This document shows positions 9,961-19,950 of a stretch of 64,000 nt of DNA, piece after piece. Position 1 is the stretch's first letter. Every line of letters starts with the position of its first letter. The stretch lies in assembly GCA_016700115.1 (NCBI GenBank), contig CP064999.1:2108001-2172000 (forward strand), given 5' to 3'. A program made the position numbers and the translations under genes. A model generated the notes under the pieces. That model saw only the letters and a list, made by a program, of their open reading frames with translations. It was not told where the DNA came from and did not search any database. This stretch comes from Sphingobacteriales bacterium. GTDB taxonomy: Bacteria > Bacteroidota > Bacteroidia > Chitinophagales > UBA2359.

Positions 9961-12339
9961 TTATCGTTGGGTGATTTCTTCTAAAGCTACCTGTATAGCT
10001 TTAATGCACTTAATGTTTGTTTCTATACTTAGTTGCTCCTTTAGCGGCTCAGTAGCGCGTTTGTCGCCAATTTCGCCAAGAAGTACCACCACATCTTTCC
10101 TATACCTGAAATCCTTGTGGTTAAGTTCCATAATGAGTGGCAGTACGGCTGCTTCCCCTAATGCGACAAGTCCTTCGTGGGCATCAGAATAATACATTCT
10201 TTGGAGTCTTATCGTTGATAAAAGTGTACCGACAACACTTGAATTTCCCAATTTAGCTAAGGCCGAAGCAACCGAAACCAGAACTTGCGGATCTCTATTA
10301 TTATTCAATGCAGAAAGAAGCGGTTTAATGGCACGTTCATCGCCTAAGAGCATTAAAGAATATGCGGCTGCACTGCGAACAATATTTTCCTTATCTGTTA
10401 ATACATACGTCAGGGGTAACAGGGCACGGGTATCGCCCAACTTGCCAAGGGTTATTGCTGCATTACGTCTGACCGTACTTTGATTATCTTTCAACAATTT
10501 TATTAGGGGGTTTAGTGCGCTTATATCCTTGTAATTATATAGCGCTAATGCTGCATTGCCTCGAACTTTTTGGTTTTCATCTTTTAAGGCTTCTATCAGA
10601 GGTTGAACGGCTCTTGAATCTTGAAGCATTCCCAATTCCTGGGCAGCATATTCCCGAGCAGGATGATTTCGATTGTTCAAGACAGCGATAAGAGGCTCAA
10701 CGGCTTTTTCTCCCAATTTAGCCAAAGCAGAGGTTAAATGTTTGCAAACCCTGCTATCCCGATCGTCAAGCACTTCTAATAGCTGCTCTAAAGTACATTC
10801 ATTTCCTAAGTGGCTCAAAGCATCGGCAAACAGTACGCGTTCTTTAGTACCATTGGTTTTTAAACCCTCGAGCAGTGGTTTTACCGCTTGTTTTCCGATG
10901 TCGCGAAGTGCATAAATTGAAAGGTAATGTATGTGTTTCAATTTATCGTTTTTGAGTATTTCCATAAAGGGTTCTATGGCACGATCATCCTTTAACTCAC
11001 CTAATGTTTTAAAAGCAAACATCCGCGTCATATAATTCTTGCGTTTCAATGTTTTAATCATCGGCATTACCACACTTGCATCGCCAAGTTTACCCAATGC
11101 TTCGACAATCTTAAAACCATCATCATCATCACTAACTTTTAAAGATTTGATTAGGTGTGGGGTAGCGCGGGTATCCCCAATAGAAGCCAAAACTAAGGCA
11201 GCTTGAAGGCATCCGCGCCTGAGAGAATCATATAGCGCTTCGATGATGTCGAACGATAAGTCGGTACCTTTAATTTTTCCTATTGCTTCGGCTGCTTTGT
11301 TGCGCACCGAAATATCCTTGTTTTTTAGGGCAGTCAAAAGCGATTCTACCGCACGATCATCACCAATCTTACCCAAAGCTTCCAATATCTCTTTACGTGT
11401 ATAAGAATGAGTATCTTCCTGGTTTAACATCGCAATTAAGGGTTCTACGGCAAGTGTTTCCTGAAAATTTCCCATTTCATGTACAATGGCATAAAAAATG
11501 CCGGTATGTTTCATGGCCAAAGCATCTAACAGTATCTGAAAAGCACATTTTTCGCCCAATATGTAAAGAGCTAATGCTACATTATTTTTTACCTGCAAAG
11601 AAGGGTGGTTTAATAACAACTTAAGATGGGGAATAACTTTATGGTCTCTTATTTTACCAATACTTTCGACTGCTGTTAAACTCATTTCAAAGTCGGGGCT
11701 TACTATTGCTTCCAATAATGTTGTTGCTACCCGGGTATCGCCAATGTCACCCAAAGCACTTACTGCATCTATTTTTGTATGAAAGCTTTTATATTTAAAA
11801 GCTTTAGTGAGGGTTTCAATAGCACGCGGATCGCCTAAGCGACCCAATCTTATAATTATGCCCTTGCGGATTTCTTCATCATCGGTTGTATCAACAAGGT
11901 AGATGGTGTTATACACTTCCAGTATTTTATCAATCGCCAATCCCGGGAGTTGAAATTCGTATATATCCTTCACGATTTCGTGAGTTACCGGTAGTTTTAA
12001 ATTAAATGGTCTTTTGCCTTTCCTCAACTCAGTCAGTTTATCATTGACCGATTTCCAAGGATCTGATTTTTTAAATCTATTTTTCAAACAAAATGCCATC
12101 AATATCAACCGGTAAGGCAGGTAATTAAATTCGGCATGTATCCTTGTCAATTCATCGGTAGAAAATGTGAGTTTCAGGGCAGATTCCGGTAAATCCAATA
12201 ATAAACAGTGGTACTCCAACAACTCGCCAAACACCGTGAATCGAAGCTGTATCTCATACCAGTGTATGCCGGCTTGCAAAGCAACGTTGGTATTGCCAAT
12301 GTATTCTGAAGGGATGGATGTAGTGAGGAGGGTTGGCAC
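9961..12339 (-). CDS. HEAT-repeat protein, paralogue C (792 aa)
   Basis: This is the second of four paralogues in transcription order. The shared N-terminal domain (MPTLLTTSIPSEYIG, LRFTVFGELLEY, YLPYRLILMAF) is followed by about twenty HEAT repeats. It has the same length and repeat layout as paralogue A, and the ending resembles paralogue A (GEIGDKRATEPLKEQL, then ETNIKCIKAI). The gene follows paralogue D by 20 bases and precedes B by 41, which is consistent with one transcript. No enzymatic motif is visible. Confidence 0.85.
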   Translation of the reverse strand: MPTLLTTSIPSEYIGNTNVALQAGIHWYEIQLRFTVFGELLEYHCLLLDLPESALKLTFSTDELTRIHAEFNYLPYRLILMAFCLKNRFKKSDPWKSVNDKLTELRKGKRPFNLKLPVTHEIVKDIYEFQLPGLAIDKILEVYNTIYLVDTTDDEEIRKGIIIRLGRLGDPRAIETLTKAFKYKSFHTKIDAVSALGDIGDTRVATTLLEAIVSPDFEMSLTAVESIGKIRDHKVIPHLKLLLNHPSLQVKNNVALALYILGEKCAFQILLDALAMKHTGIFYAIVHEMGNFQETLAVEPLIAMLNQEDTHSYTRKEILEALGKIGDDRAVESLLTALKNKDISVRNKAAEAIGKIKGTDLSFDIIEALYDSLRRGCLQAALVLASIGDTRATPHLIKSLKVSDDDDGFKIVEALGKLGDASVVMPMIKTLKRKNYMTRMFAFKTLGELKDDRAIEPFMEILKNDKLKHIHYLSIYALRDIGKQAVKPLLEGLKTNGTKERVLFADALSHLGNECTLEQLLEVLDDRDSRVCKHLTSALAKLGEKAVEPLIAVLNNRNHPAREYAAQELGMLQDSRAVQPLIEALKDENQKVRGNAALALYNYKDISALNPLIKLLKDNQSTVRRNAAITLGKLGDTRALLPLTYVLTDKENIVRSAAAYSLMLLGDERAIKPLLSALNNNRDPQVLVSVASALAKLGNSSVVGTLLSTIRLQRMYYSDAHEGLVALGEAAVLPLIMELNHKDFRYRKDVVVLLGEIGDKRATEPLKEQLSIETNIKCIKAIQVALEEITQR

Positions 12340-12359
12340 GGATAAGTGGTTTTAGGCTT

Positions 12360-14255
12360 TTAAACCGGTTTGATAACAGCGTTTAACCGGTTGATTCTTG
12401 AAATGGCATTTGCCTTTGCCCTTTTGCATTTAATACTGGTTTCTTTCTGTAAAGAAGCCTGCAATGGGCCAAGTGCCCGAATATCGCCTATCGCTCCTAA
12501 AAGTTCGGCTATCGTTAATCTGATTTTATATTTACGGTTTGATAGCGCGATGAGCAATTGTGGAATGGCTATGTCTTTACATTTTACCGACAACCTGCAT
12601 GCTGCTTCGTAATAATTTCCTTTATTATCTTTCATCGCTGCTGACAGAACAGGAACAACGGCACGCGAATCTCCCAAAGTGGCAAGAGCAGAAGCACTTC
12701 TATAACGCACATTCATATTTTTATCTTTTAAAGCAGCTAAAAGCGCCTGTACTGCACGAGCATCTCCCAAATTGCCTAATGCGGTAACAGCACTACATCG
12801 CACCCGGCTATATTTATCATTGATTGCTGCAATAAGTATTTCAAACGCTCTGGCATCTCCCGACTTTCCCAACGCCATTACAGCAGTACTACGTGTGTTG
12901 AAATTTTTACTTTTCGCTGCTGTTATTAATGTCCCGATTTGTTGGTCATTAATTTGGTTAATAGAAGTAGTGCTAACCTTTTCCGGCAACTTTTCGGCTA
13001 ATGTTGCGCTTGCCGTCACTAAAGTATGTTGAAGACGTAATCTGTCCAAGGCAAATTTAGCAGCTTTACGTAAAGCTACTCTTCTAATTTTTGAGACCTT
13101 CGTCAGCGGCTCTATGGCTCGAACGTCTCCCAACTTTCCCAAAGCAGTAGCTGCATTGATTCGTACTTCTAAATTTTTATCAGATAATGCCGATATGAGT
13201 GGTAAAACTGCACGTTTGTCATTCAAATTGCCTAAAGCTTTGGCACCGGCACAACCCGTACTAATGGCTTTACTACGCAAAGTAGTTATCAAAGGCATGA
13301 CGGCACGCACATCCCCCAATTTGCCCAACGATTCGGCTACACTCATGCGTACCTTTTGAGCTTTATCTGATAATGTCCTGATTAAAGGCCCTACTGCATG
13401 TGTATCTGCCAAATTACCTAAGGCAATAGCGGTGTAATTTCTTATATCAATCATACTATTCCCTAAAAACGGAATTAGCGGAGCAGTTGCACGGGAATCA
13501 CCCAAATTGCCCAATGCTATAATTGCCTGTATTCTAACCTCCGTAACTTTATCTTGCAGTAAAGTAAGGAGCGGCACTACTGCCCGTACATCGCCCAACT
13601 TGCCCAAGTATTTGACAGCATTATATCGCACATCAATAAATACATCATTTAAAACCGAAATTAAAGGTTCTACGGCGCGTTTATCCTCCAGTTTACCGAG
13701 CATCTCAACTGCTTTCTGCCTTACTTTTCTCGTTTTGCCGACTATTAAATGATAGCAAAGTGTGGGCAATGTTAAGTTAGCAGACTTCATGTACCTGCCT
13801 TGACCGATGGCGTTACCATCGAATATCATGTTAAAATTCAAGTTTCTCCTTTTTTGAATAACCCATTCCTTAAGCTCCCTCGCAAATTCATGGGTAACAG
13901 GCAACTTTAGATATCTCATGTGATACCCATTCCGCAATTGTTTTAACTCGACCATAAGGGGATGCCATATGCTATATCCGGGTATTTCATCAGCATTTCC
14001 TTTCATAAACGCCATCAGCATTAACCGGTATGGCAGATACGCTATTTCAGCTTGTATCAATTTTAAATCTTCGGCGGTAAACGTTAGTTTCAACGCTGCC
14101 TCCGGTAATTCTATGGCAGGACAAACGTATTCCAGCAACTCACCAAACACGGTGAAACGGAGTTGAATAGCAATATGGTTTTTACCGATGGGCAGATCTA
14201 CTCTATCAGTCCCAATATAGGTCGAGGGGATGACAGTTGTGAGAAGTGTGGGCAT
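12360..14255 (-). CDS. HEAT-repeat protein, paralogue D (631 aa, shorter)
   Basis: This is the first and shortest of the four paralogues. The N-terminal domain is the same (MPTLLTTVIPSTYIG, LRFTVFGELLEY, YLPYRLMLMAF), but it has fewer repeats. Two repeat blocks (about residues 165-410 and 440-620) are split by a linker of about 30 residues rich in A, S and T. Its repeats are closer to the PBS-lyase consensus (LGKLGDVRAVVPLLTLLQDK) than those of the longer copies. It lies 68 bases after the MoxR gene. It may be nearest the ancestral form, but that is inference. Confidence 0.85.
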   Translation of the reverse strand: MPTLLTTVIPSTYIGTDRVDLPIGKNHIAIQLRFTVFGELLEYVCPAIELPEAALKLTFTAEDLKLIQAEIAYLPYRLMLMAFMKGNADEIPGYSIWHPLMVELKQLRNGYHMRYLKLPVTHEFARELKEWVIQKRRNLNFNMIFDGNAIGQGRYMKSANLTLPTLCYHLIVGKTRKVRQKAVEMLGKLEDKRAVEPLISVLNDVFIDVRYNAVKYLGKLGDVRAVVPLLTLLQDKVTEVRIQAIIALGNLGDSRATAPLIPFLGNSMIDIRNYTAIALGNLADTHAVGPLIRTLSDKAQKVRMSVAESLGKLGDVRAVMPLITTLRSKAISTGCAGAKALGNLNDKRAVLPLISALSDKNLEVRINAATALGKLGDVRAIEPLTKVSKIRRVALRKAAKFALDRLRLQHTLVTASATLAEKLPEKVSTTSINQINDQQIGTLITAAKSKNFNTRSTAVMALGKSGDARAFEILIAAINDKYSRVRCSAVTALGNLGDARAVQALLAALKDKNMNVRYRSASALATLGDSRAVVPVLSAAMKDNKGNYYEAACRLSVKCKDIAIPQLLIALSNRKYKIRLTIAELLGAIGDIRALGPLQASLQKETSIKCKRAKANAISRINRLNAVIKPV

Positions 14256-14323
14256 GGGCTAAGATATGACGGGTGACGAAATTGCTTAGTGCCAAAAAAA
14301 AACCTTATTGCATCAGTTGGTGA

Positions 14324-15520
14324 TTACTTTTGCAGCAAGTTTGTATATTCTTCAAATTCTTTATCGAATTTTAACGCGGCATCTATTTCTGTCATTAAAC
14401 TTTCTAACTCGGTAGCCCCCAGTTTTTGGGCAGTTTCAATTGCTTTTAGCAATAAACCTCCTCTAAATGCTTTAAAAAGCGCTGGATATATCACATCCCG
14501 GCGATTATTTTTGAATACATCCAGAGTAAGTGAAAGATAAACTTTGACAGACGGAAGCAGGACAGGCGAATGATAGCGACGGGTGATGGCGGCATTGAGC
14601 GAACCAAATAATACAAACAATTCGCTGTCGTCAAGGATTTTTACGTCCACCTCCTCTTTTTTATCCAACACCTCGTCGGGATTGGGAAGGCGCATTTTTT
14701 CCAAAAACTCCATCAAAGGGAGTGCGACAGAAGCACCTAAGCAGCCGCTCATCAGTTCGTAAAAAACGCGCTTGCCTTGGCTTCCTTTTTTTGGGGCAAC
14801 ATCCAACAAATCGCAGGAAGCCATCAATGAAATGGCATAGTCCCATGTTCGCGGACTGGCAAAAGCATGTTTATCTGTTTCAGGACTGGTGCGCAGCATG
14901 TCGGGTGCTGTTTTCAGAAAAGCCAAAGTACGCAGTTTCCAATAAGGCAGAACGGCAGCATGTTTTTCAAGGTCTATGACAGGCAAAACAGCCTGTGCAT
15001 AATCGCTTTCGAGGGCATCTAAAAATGCAGCCAATGGCAAATCCCAATATAGGTGGATAAAGCGGTTGCGCAAAGGGGGCGATAAATCCCAACCACCGGT
15101 CATTAAATCCGGCGGATTGGCGGCAGCCACTATCCGCACGTTGGGGGGAAGCTCATGAAACCCTACCCTTCGCTCTAAAACTACTCTGAGCAGTGCAGCT
15201 TGTACGGCAGGAGGGGCAGTGGTCAACTCATCTAAAAACAAAATACCCTCGCCCAACTCACCAAACTCCCTAACCCATTCAGGAACGGCATAATGCACCT
15301 TCCCATCTTTGAACACCGGCAAACCGGAAAAATCGGTAGGGTCGTGAATAGATGCAATCAAGGTAAGAACGGGGAAACCCGGTTTTGCCAACCCATCAAG
15401 AAAACTGGATTTACCCACTCCGGGAGGCCCCCAAATTAAAACGGGAATGCCCAGATACCCTTTGGGGGAAGGGGTTTGCAGCGCAATCAATAGTGCCTCG
15501 GCACCTTCGGGATAGTGCAT
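14324..15520 (-). CDS. MoxR-type AAA+ ATPase
   Basis: This AAA+ ATPase has 398 residues. Visible motifs are Walker A GPPGVGKS (31-38), Walker B ILFLDE (93-98), sensor 1 VAAANPP (131-137) and an arginine-finger segment LRNRF (150-154). The helix-2 insert with SGLPVFKDGKVHYAVPEW is typical of the MoxR/CbbQ branch. MoxR ATPases are remodelling chaperones that usually act with vWA-domain partners; here that partner would be the protein at 3832-5103. It lies 117 bases after the 1300-residue gene and 68 before the first HEAT gene. The C-terminal third (about 240-398) is not recognised. Confidence 0.88.
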   Translation of the reverse strand: MHYPEGAEALLIALQTPSPKGYLGIPVLIWGPPGVGKSSFLDGLAKPGFPVLTLIASIHDPTDFSGLPVFKDGKVHYAVPEWVREFGELGEGILFLDELTTAPPAVQAALLRVVLERRVGFHELPPNVRIVAAANPPDLMTGGWDLSPPLRNRFIHLYWDLPLAAFLDALESDYAQAVLPVIDLEKHAAVLPYWKLRTLAFLKTAPDMLRTSPETDKHAFASPRTWDYAISLMASCDLLDVAPKKGSQGKRVFYELMSGCLGASVALPLMEFLEKMRLPNPDEVLDKKEEVDVKILDDSELFVLFGSLNAAITRRYHSPVLLPSVKVYLSLTLDVFKNNRRDVIYPALFKAFRGGLLLKAIETAQKLGATELESLMTEIDAALKFDKEFEEYTNLLQK

Positions 15521-15637
15521 GGTAGTTATGTTTTTTAGGGGTGGGTGTAATATCGCTATTTGAAATGGACAACTTTAAAACGAATTGGGTTCTGTTTTTA
15601 TTGAATGATTTTTTGGGGTTGAGAGAAAATAGGGCGA

Positions 15638-18600
15638 TTAGTCAACTCGAGGGGATTTTCTGTCCGATTTATCCGAAATCAGTTCTAATGGAACTGTTTC
15701 TATTGGCAATAATTTTCCTTGAATAATATATTGCAATGGTTCTACTATTTCAACAATACTCAATAAGCGGTAATTATCAGAGTAATCTAAGTATATGCGG
15801 TATAGTATGTACTGTTCTTTGTTTTTCACCATAAATTCCCACTCCGATAAAGTGATGTAAATAATGTCTTTATTCTCATCAGAAGTGGTTTTAATTTCGA
15901 TGAATTGTATTGCCTCAGTGATTGGCGAAGTGTAATCAAAGAGTGTTAGTTTTAAATCGTATGGGAAAGTGCTTTCATTCACACTATTGTTCCAAATTAA
16001 GAGCGCTAATGGTCTGCTTTCATTGTCTCTGAGTTGAAATTCGGCATCATTTTCAACTATGGAGGCGTTAGGGAACTGTAGTTTTAGATTTTCGGCAAGA
16101 TATTTAAATGCTTGTTGTTCTCCCAGATATCCGACTTCATTTCTTACATCAATACCCATATTGCGAAGCCAACGAACAATGCTCCCTTCATCGGAAGTTA
16201 AAAAAATTTGAAATTCTGTTTCAATGTCTTCTGTTTCAAGTAATAGGCATAGTTGTCTGGTTATAGTATATATATTTTCGATTTGCCGCCAATGTTCCAA
16301 GTAATAAAATCGGTTGTTCTTTGCTTCAAAAAAACAATTCAACGTATTCTGATAAATCTCAGGATGGTTTGGGTAAGTTATTTGCAATGTATCAGCGGTA
16401 AAAAACTCCGTACCATTTAACTTTTTTAACAAGTGGACTTCAATGTCTTTCAACTCACCGCCTCTCTTAAATTGGATATACTTCTTTAGTAGGTAAAGGC
16501 GACTTCTGATAAGTGATTTTAATTCATTGTTTAGGGTTTCGTTTGTTGAATGAAAGCTCAAAGATGCAGTTGAAATCTCGGTTATTCCAAGTAAATTAAA
16601 TACCCGACTTAAATGGTCTGACGACAACCTGCTTTCTTTCAAAAACAACTGTCTGTTGTTTGGTAAAGGGGAATTCGGAAGGTTGAGATAATAAAGACTA
16701 TCTTTTTCTTGAAAAGTGTTATTATCAGCCAATAACAGCCCGTTCCATTGGTTTGCAGCAAGTTTAGCCTCTTCACTATTGGCAAAATGATCATTTACAT
16801 ACTCATAAATTTGTTCAATTTGAATGATAAGTGCTGCATCAACCTTATCCTGCTTTGAGCAATGATCTAACAAAGTTAAACACTCTTCAAAAGTCAACAT
16901 TGTTCGAATTCCTAAAAACTGAGACTGTTCTGTGCTGATATTTTCTAAATCAATCACATTAAAATCTGAAGCATTGCTCAATACCTTTGCTAATTTCGGC
17001 GAAAACAATTCTTTAGATGTTAGACAGGTATTGTTAACTCCGGGCAAACACTTCTGAGTCCTTGCAAAATATTGGATATAGCCGGGCACTTCATCTCCCA
17101 CATTTCTGCTTTTGTTTAAATTGTGAAAGTATAGAGTCCTGCCTCTCCTCAATACTTCTTTCCACAATCTATCAAAAAACAATTGCCAAAACAATTTTGT
17201 AAAGACATAATTATTGGCGGTATAGTTAAGCAAAGTAACGGTAAACAGATTTCGGATTTGATGTTGACCCTGTTGATTTGCAGTTTGTACAGCTTCTCTG
17301 TTATAAAAGGGCCTGTTATCTAAATATTGAAAGTATGCTTCTAATTCGGGAAAATTAGAGATAAGTTGTTGCCGTTCACATTTTTCTGCTGTATTTACTT
17401 GTGAAGGGATATTCTCTAATTTCATTTCTTGTTCTACTCCTATCTGCAGCCAAAAGCGTTTCCAATCTTCCACCCGATCGCCCTCTTTTATATATTCAGC
17501 ACTAACAAAATTGAAATCCCGGTTATCATTCCCTAAGAGATTCTGAAGGCTTAACACTGGTTGATATTTGTCAGAAAGATAGCATTTAATGGCAGGTGCT
17601 AAATCGTTGCTCGTTGTTACAACAGGTAATTGACGAAGTTGGAGTTTATCGCGATCATCTAAACCTGACCTGACCGAAAAAAAGTAACGTCCAAAAGTGA
17701 TTGCTTTATCTCGGTCAATATTTTCAGGATATTCCAGTTCGTCATCTATTATTTTTTTTGCCATCCCTCTCTTTGAGGGATATTGAACACCTAACGATAA
17801 TGAAACCCATTCTTTTAATTGAGGGGTATTTTCCAAATGCACGTTAATATCCGGATGCAAAAAATGGAGGTTAAACGTTATGCCGTTCGGCAATAAATCT
17901 TGATTTGCAGGAAAAAAAACATCATTGGGCTGTCGTAAGATAAGGTTAGTGTCAAGCAAAAAAGGGGTTTGTCTGAGGTAACCGGCAAAATCATGATCCT
18001 CGTGTTTCGTTTTAAACAAAAAATCTATCAATCTGATATTGTTCTCAAGCGTATTAGCAATGTGTTTGTGTTCTCGTAAGAGTGCAATTATATCACTGTC
18101 TTTGAATCCTTTTGCCCCTATCTCTTCCAAAAGTTTAATGTTCCATATTTGAGAAACTGCAATTCCGGCATTTTCTACTTTCATTTCTTTATCCTTTGCT
18201 GCATGTTTAGTTGTTTTAAACTCCTTGTTAAATCCGGTATAATCTACAAGGGTGTCCTCAACTAAAAGCAAGGTTTCATTTTCTTCTTGTGGGATAAATT
18301 GTACACTTTTCAATACATTTGATAATGAATTGTTGTATGGAGCTCTATAGCCATAGTGGTCTGTTTCAATTTCAAATGCCTTTCTGTATATTTTAAGAAA
18401 TTGATGCTTAAACGCGAAATCAGAACCTGCAATTGATTTTAACCAATGAAGTTTACAAGAGGCAAGTTGTGCAAAAATAAAAGCATTCCAAACCAGATTT
18501 GTCAAAAGGGCATCCCGACCTGTATTTAATAAAAACTCGGCATTTACGGTAAAGGGAAATGGCAGTTTTGCTTTTGTTGGCAAATATGCATAAAGTAATC

Positions 18601-19540
18601 TAGTAACGTAAATTTCATGCTCTTTCAGATTGTCTTCGTTTTCCATTTCAGCAGCTAAGGAAATGGTAATTTCTTTCGCTTTCTTGAGCTTAGGGGGGCA
18701 GATTGAATCTTCAATTTTTTGGATGCTATTTGAAACCTCTATAGGTACTTTAACAGTAAAGTTCTCCAGTAAAAAATACTCGTTTCGTTCATTCCAATTG
18801 ACAATTTTAGTTTTAATGGACATCTTAACGATTTTGCCATTTAGGTTGCGTTCAACAACTCGCTCGTTTCTTCCATCTACTCGATTGAATACTGAAAATG
18901 ATTTAATATGCCGTAAAAACAACAAAGATCTCTCCCGCAATACCTCGTTATTGATTTTTTGTAGACTCCCTACCAAGTTGGTTTTTAATATAATACTCGT
19001 TTTATTACCTGCAAGATAAGGAAGTACTTCTTCAGGCAGTTCTTTCGTTTCTGTCCAAACAGGTGTGATTTGCCATGGGTATTTTTTACTTTTCCACTCT
19101 TCGAAATTTTTATCAAACCGAAAACAAAACCCACCGGATTTTATGTAACAACAGTCGGTAAGCGCAAATACAGACTTAAACCCCACACCTTTATATCCAA
19201 TCTTGTTTATGTCATGGCTTTTGGGATGAGGATTAATTTCGTCTATCTGATGCCCTATTCTTGATAATGCCCATACATCTCCGGCCAAAAAGGGAGCACC
19301 GTTATGTTGAAACAGTACATAATCCTTAAAAAAGTGAATTTCAACCTCAATATGATAACCGTTTTGTCCTTCTTGTGCAGAATCATCGGCATTTTGCAGG
19401 AGTTCATAAATAAATAGCAACTTGTTTTTGAAAGCATTATCTATAAAATACTGAATAGCATTAGCAGTAGTAACTGTATGTGGGCCATTGGGTTGCTGTC
19501 TGTCATTGAATATGTTTTCAACGATATCCTGAGGATTCAT
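15638..19540 (-). CDS. NO VEIN-like protein: sacsin-type GHKL ATPase with C-terminal NOV_C (DUF3883) nuclease-like domain
   Basis: The N terminus carries sacsin/Hsp90-like ATP-binding boxes: N-box E46-LLQN-ADD, HNGAPF (79-84) in place of the G1 box, and IGYKGVGFKSVF (114-125) as the G2 lid. The long middle is unassigned. The C terminus fits NOV_C/DUF3883: GYLGEQQAFKYL, then D1195 in PYDL, E1215-I-K1217 and YITLSEWEF. The D...ExK spacing matches a PD-(D/E)xK nuclease fold. Prokaryotic proteins of this architecture tend to sit in defence or conflict loci. It is first in the cluster and probably the effector. Length (1300 aa) is normal for the architecture. A shorter decayed NOV_C copy lies at 3195-3690. 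Confidence 0.87.
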   Translation of the reverse strand: MNPQDIVENIFNDRQQPNGPHTVTTANAIQYFIDNAFKNKLLFIYELLQNADDSAQEGQNGYHIEVEIHFFKDYVLFQHNGAPFLAGDVWALSRIGHQIDEINPHPKSHDINKIGYKGVGFKSVFALTDCCYIKSGGFCFRFDKNFEEWKSKKYPWQITPVWTETKELPEEVLPYLAGNKTSIILKTNLVGSLQKINNEVLRERSLLFLRHIKSFSVFNRVDGRNERVVERNLNGKIVKMSIKTKIVNWNERNEYFLLENFTVKVPIEVSNSIQKIEDSICPPKLKKAKEITISLAAEMENEDNLKEHEIYVTRLLYAYLPTKAKLPFPFTVNAEFLLNTGRDALLTNLVWNAFIFAQLASCKLHWLKSIAGSDFAFKHQFLKIYRKAFEIETDHYGYRAPYNNSLSNVLKSVQFIPQEENETLLLVEDTLVDYTGFNKEFKTTKHAAKDKEMKVENAGIAVSQIWNIKLLEEIGAKGFKDSDIIALLREHKHIANTLENNIRLIDFLFKTKHEDHDFAGYLRQTPFLLDTNLILRQPNDVFFPANQDLLPNGITFNLHFLHPDINVHLENTPQLKEWVSLSLGVQYPSKRGMAKKIIDDELEYPENIDRDKAITFGRYFFSVRSGLDDRDKLQLRQLPVVTTSNDLAPAIKCYLSDKYQPVLSLQNLLGNDNRDFNFVSAEYIKEGDRVEDWKRFWLQIGVEQEMKLENIPSQVNTAEKCERQQLISNFPELEAYFQYLDNRPFYNREAVQTANQQGQHQIRNLFTVTLLNYTANNYVFTKLFWQLFFDRLWKEVLRRGRTLYFHNLNKSRNVGDEVPGYIQYFARTQKCLPGVNNTCLTSKELFSPKLAKVLSNASDFNVIDLENISTEQSQFLGIRTMLTFEECLTLLDHCSKQDKVDAALIIQIEQIYEYVNDHFANSEEAKLAANQWNGLLLADNNTFQEKDSLYYLNLPNSPLPNNRQLFLKESRLSSDHLSRVFNLLGITEISTASLSFHSTNETLNNELKSLIRSRLYLLKKYIQFKRGGELKDIEVHLLKKLNGTEFFTADTLQITYPNHPEIYQNTLNCFFEAKNNRFYYLEHWRQIENIYTITRQLCLLLETEDIETEFQIFLTSDEGSIVRWLRNMGIDVRNEVGYLGEQQAFKYLAENLKLQFPNASIVENDAEFQLRDNESRPLALLIWNNSVNESTFPYDLKLTLFDYTSPITEAIQFIEIKTTSDENKDIIYITLSEWEFMVKNKEQYILYRIYLDYSDNYRLLSIVEIVEPLQYIIQGKLLPIETVPLELISDKSDRKSPRVD
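15677..16075 (-). repeat. Direct repeat, right copy (NOV_C coding sequence)
   Basis: This is the intact copy, inside the 3' end of the 1300-residue gene, of the repeat at 3195-3602. It has the same orientation and lies about 12.5 kb away. Identical blocks of 43 and 54 bases suggest a recent duplication or continuing gene conversion. Confidence 0.8.
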
Positions 19541-19662
19541 AGCTATTCGTTAAATAAAATGATAATTATTTTCTTAGAGAGCTGTTGCCTGCTTATATTA
19601 AACAGCAACTTCTTTGGTAGTAAATCCGATATTAACTTCATTGAAGCTTATTGGAATTAAAA

Positions 19663-19670
19663 CAAAGTTA
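19663..19670 (-). promoter_or_regulatory. Candidate -7 element for the NOV-MoxR-HEAT-vWA cluster
   Basis: The minus strand reads TAACTTTG, matching the Bacteroidota -7 consensus TAnnTTTG, about 120 bases before the start of the 1300-residue gene. No convincing -33 TTTG is seen at the expected spacing, so support is partial. Confidence 0.35.
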
Positions 19671-19860
19671 CCTTATAAAGATGAATTATCTATAGAATAT
19701 GAGAAAAAGTTTTCACTTTATTGAAATCTTTTTTTTTATCAATTTATATTCCGGCTTTCATTTTGTTTGCAAACGCAGGTGCTACAATCAAATAGTATCC
19801 TGATCCTTTAATAGATATTTGATTATGCTTAATGTTTTATAGGTTTTTGTTTTGATCATT

Positions 19861-19920
19861 TTTTTCAAAAAAATCACCCCTCCGGTAAACGCATCAATTG
19901 GCACGAATACCGAAGGGGTG
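19861..19920 (-). terminator. Rho-independent terminator of the fad operon
   Basis: The arms 19875-19887 and 19908-19920 pair at 12 of 13 positions (CACCCCTTCGGTA on the minus strand). They are followed on that strand by a T-run at 19868-19874. It lies 30 bases after the thiolase stop. Confidence 0.85.
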
Positions 19921-19950
19921 TTAAAATATATACTGTTAGTATCCGGTAAG

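Larger units (their letters stand above)
19541..19950. other. Intergenic region upstream of the NOV-like gene
   Basis: About 410 AT-rich bases. They hold the thiolase terminator (19875-19920) and a possible promoter for the large cluster (19663-19670). No coding sequence is supported. Confidence 0.6.

Noticed and set aside
5373..14166. Many plus-strand ORFs opposite the HEAT genes
   Set aside because: They are shadows caused by the regular repeat codon pattern on the minus strand; no family similarity.
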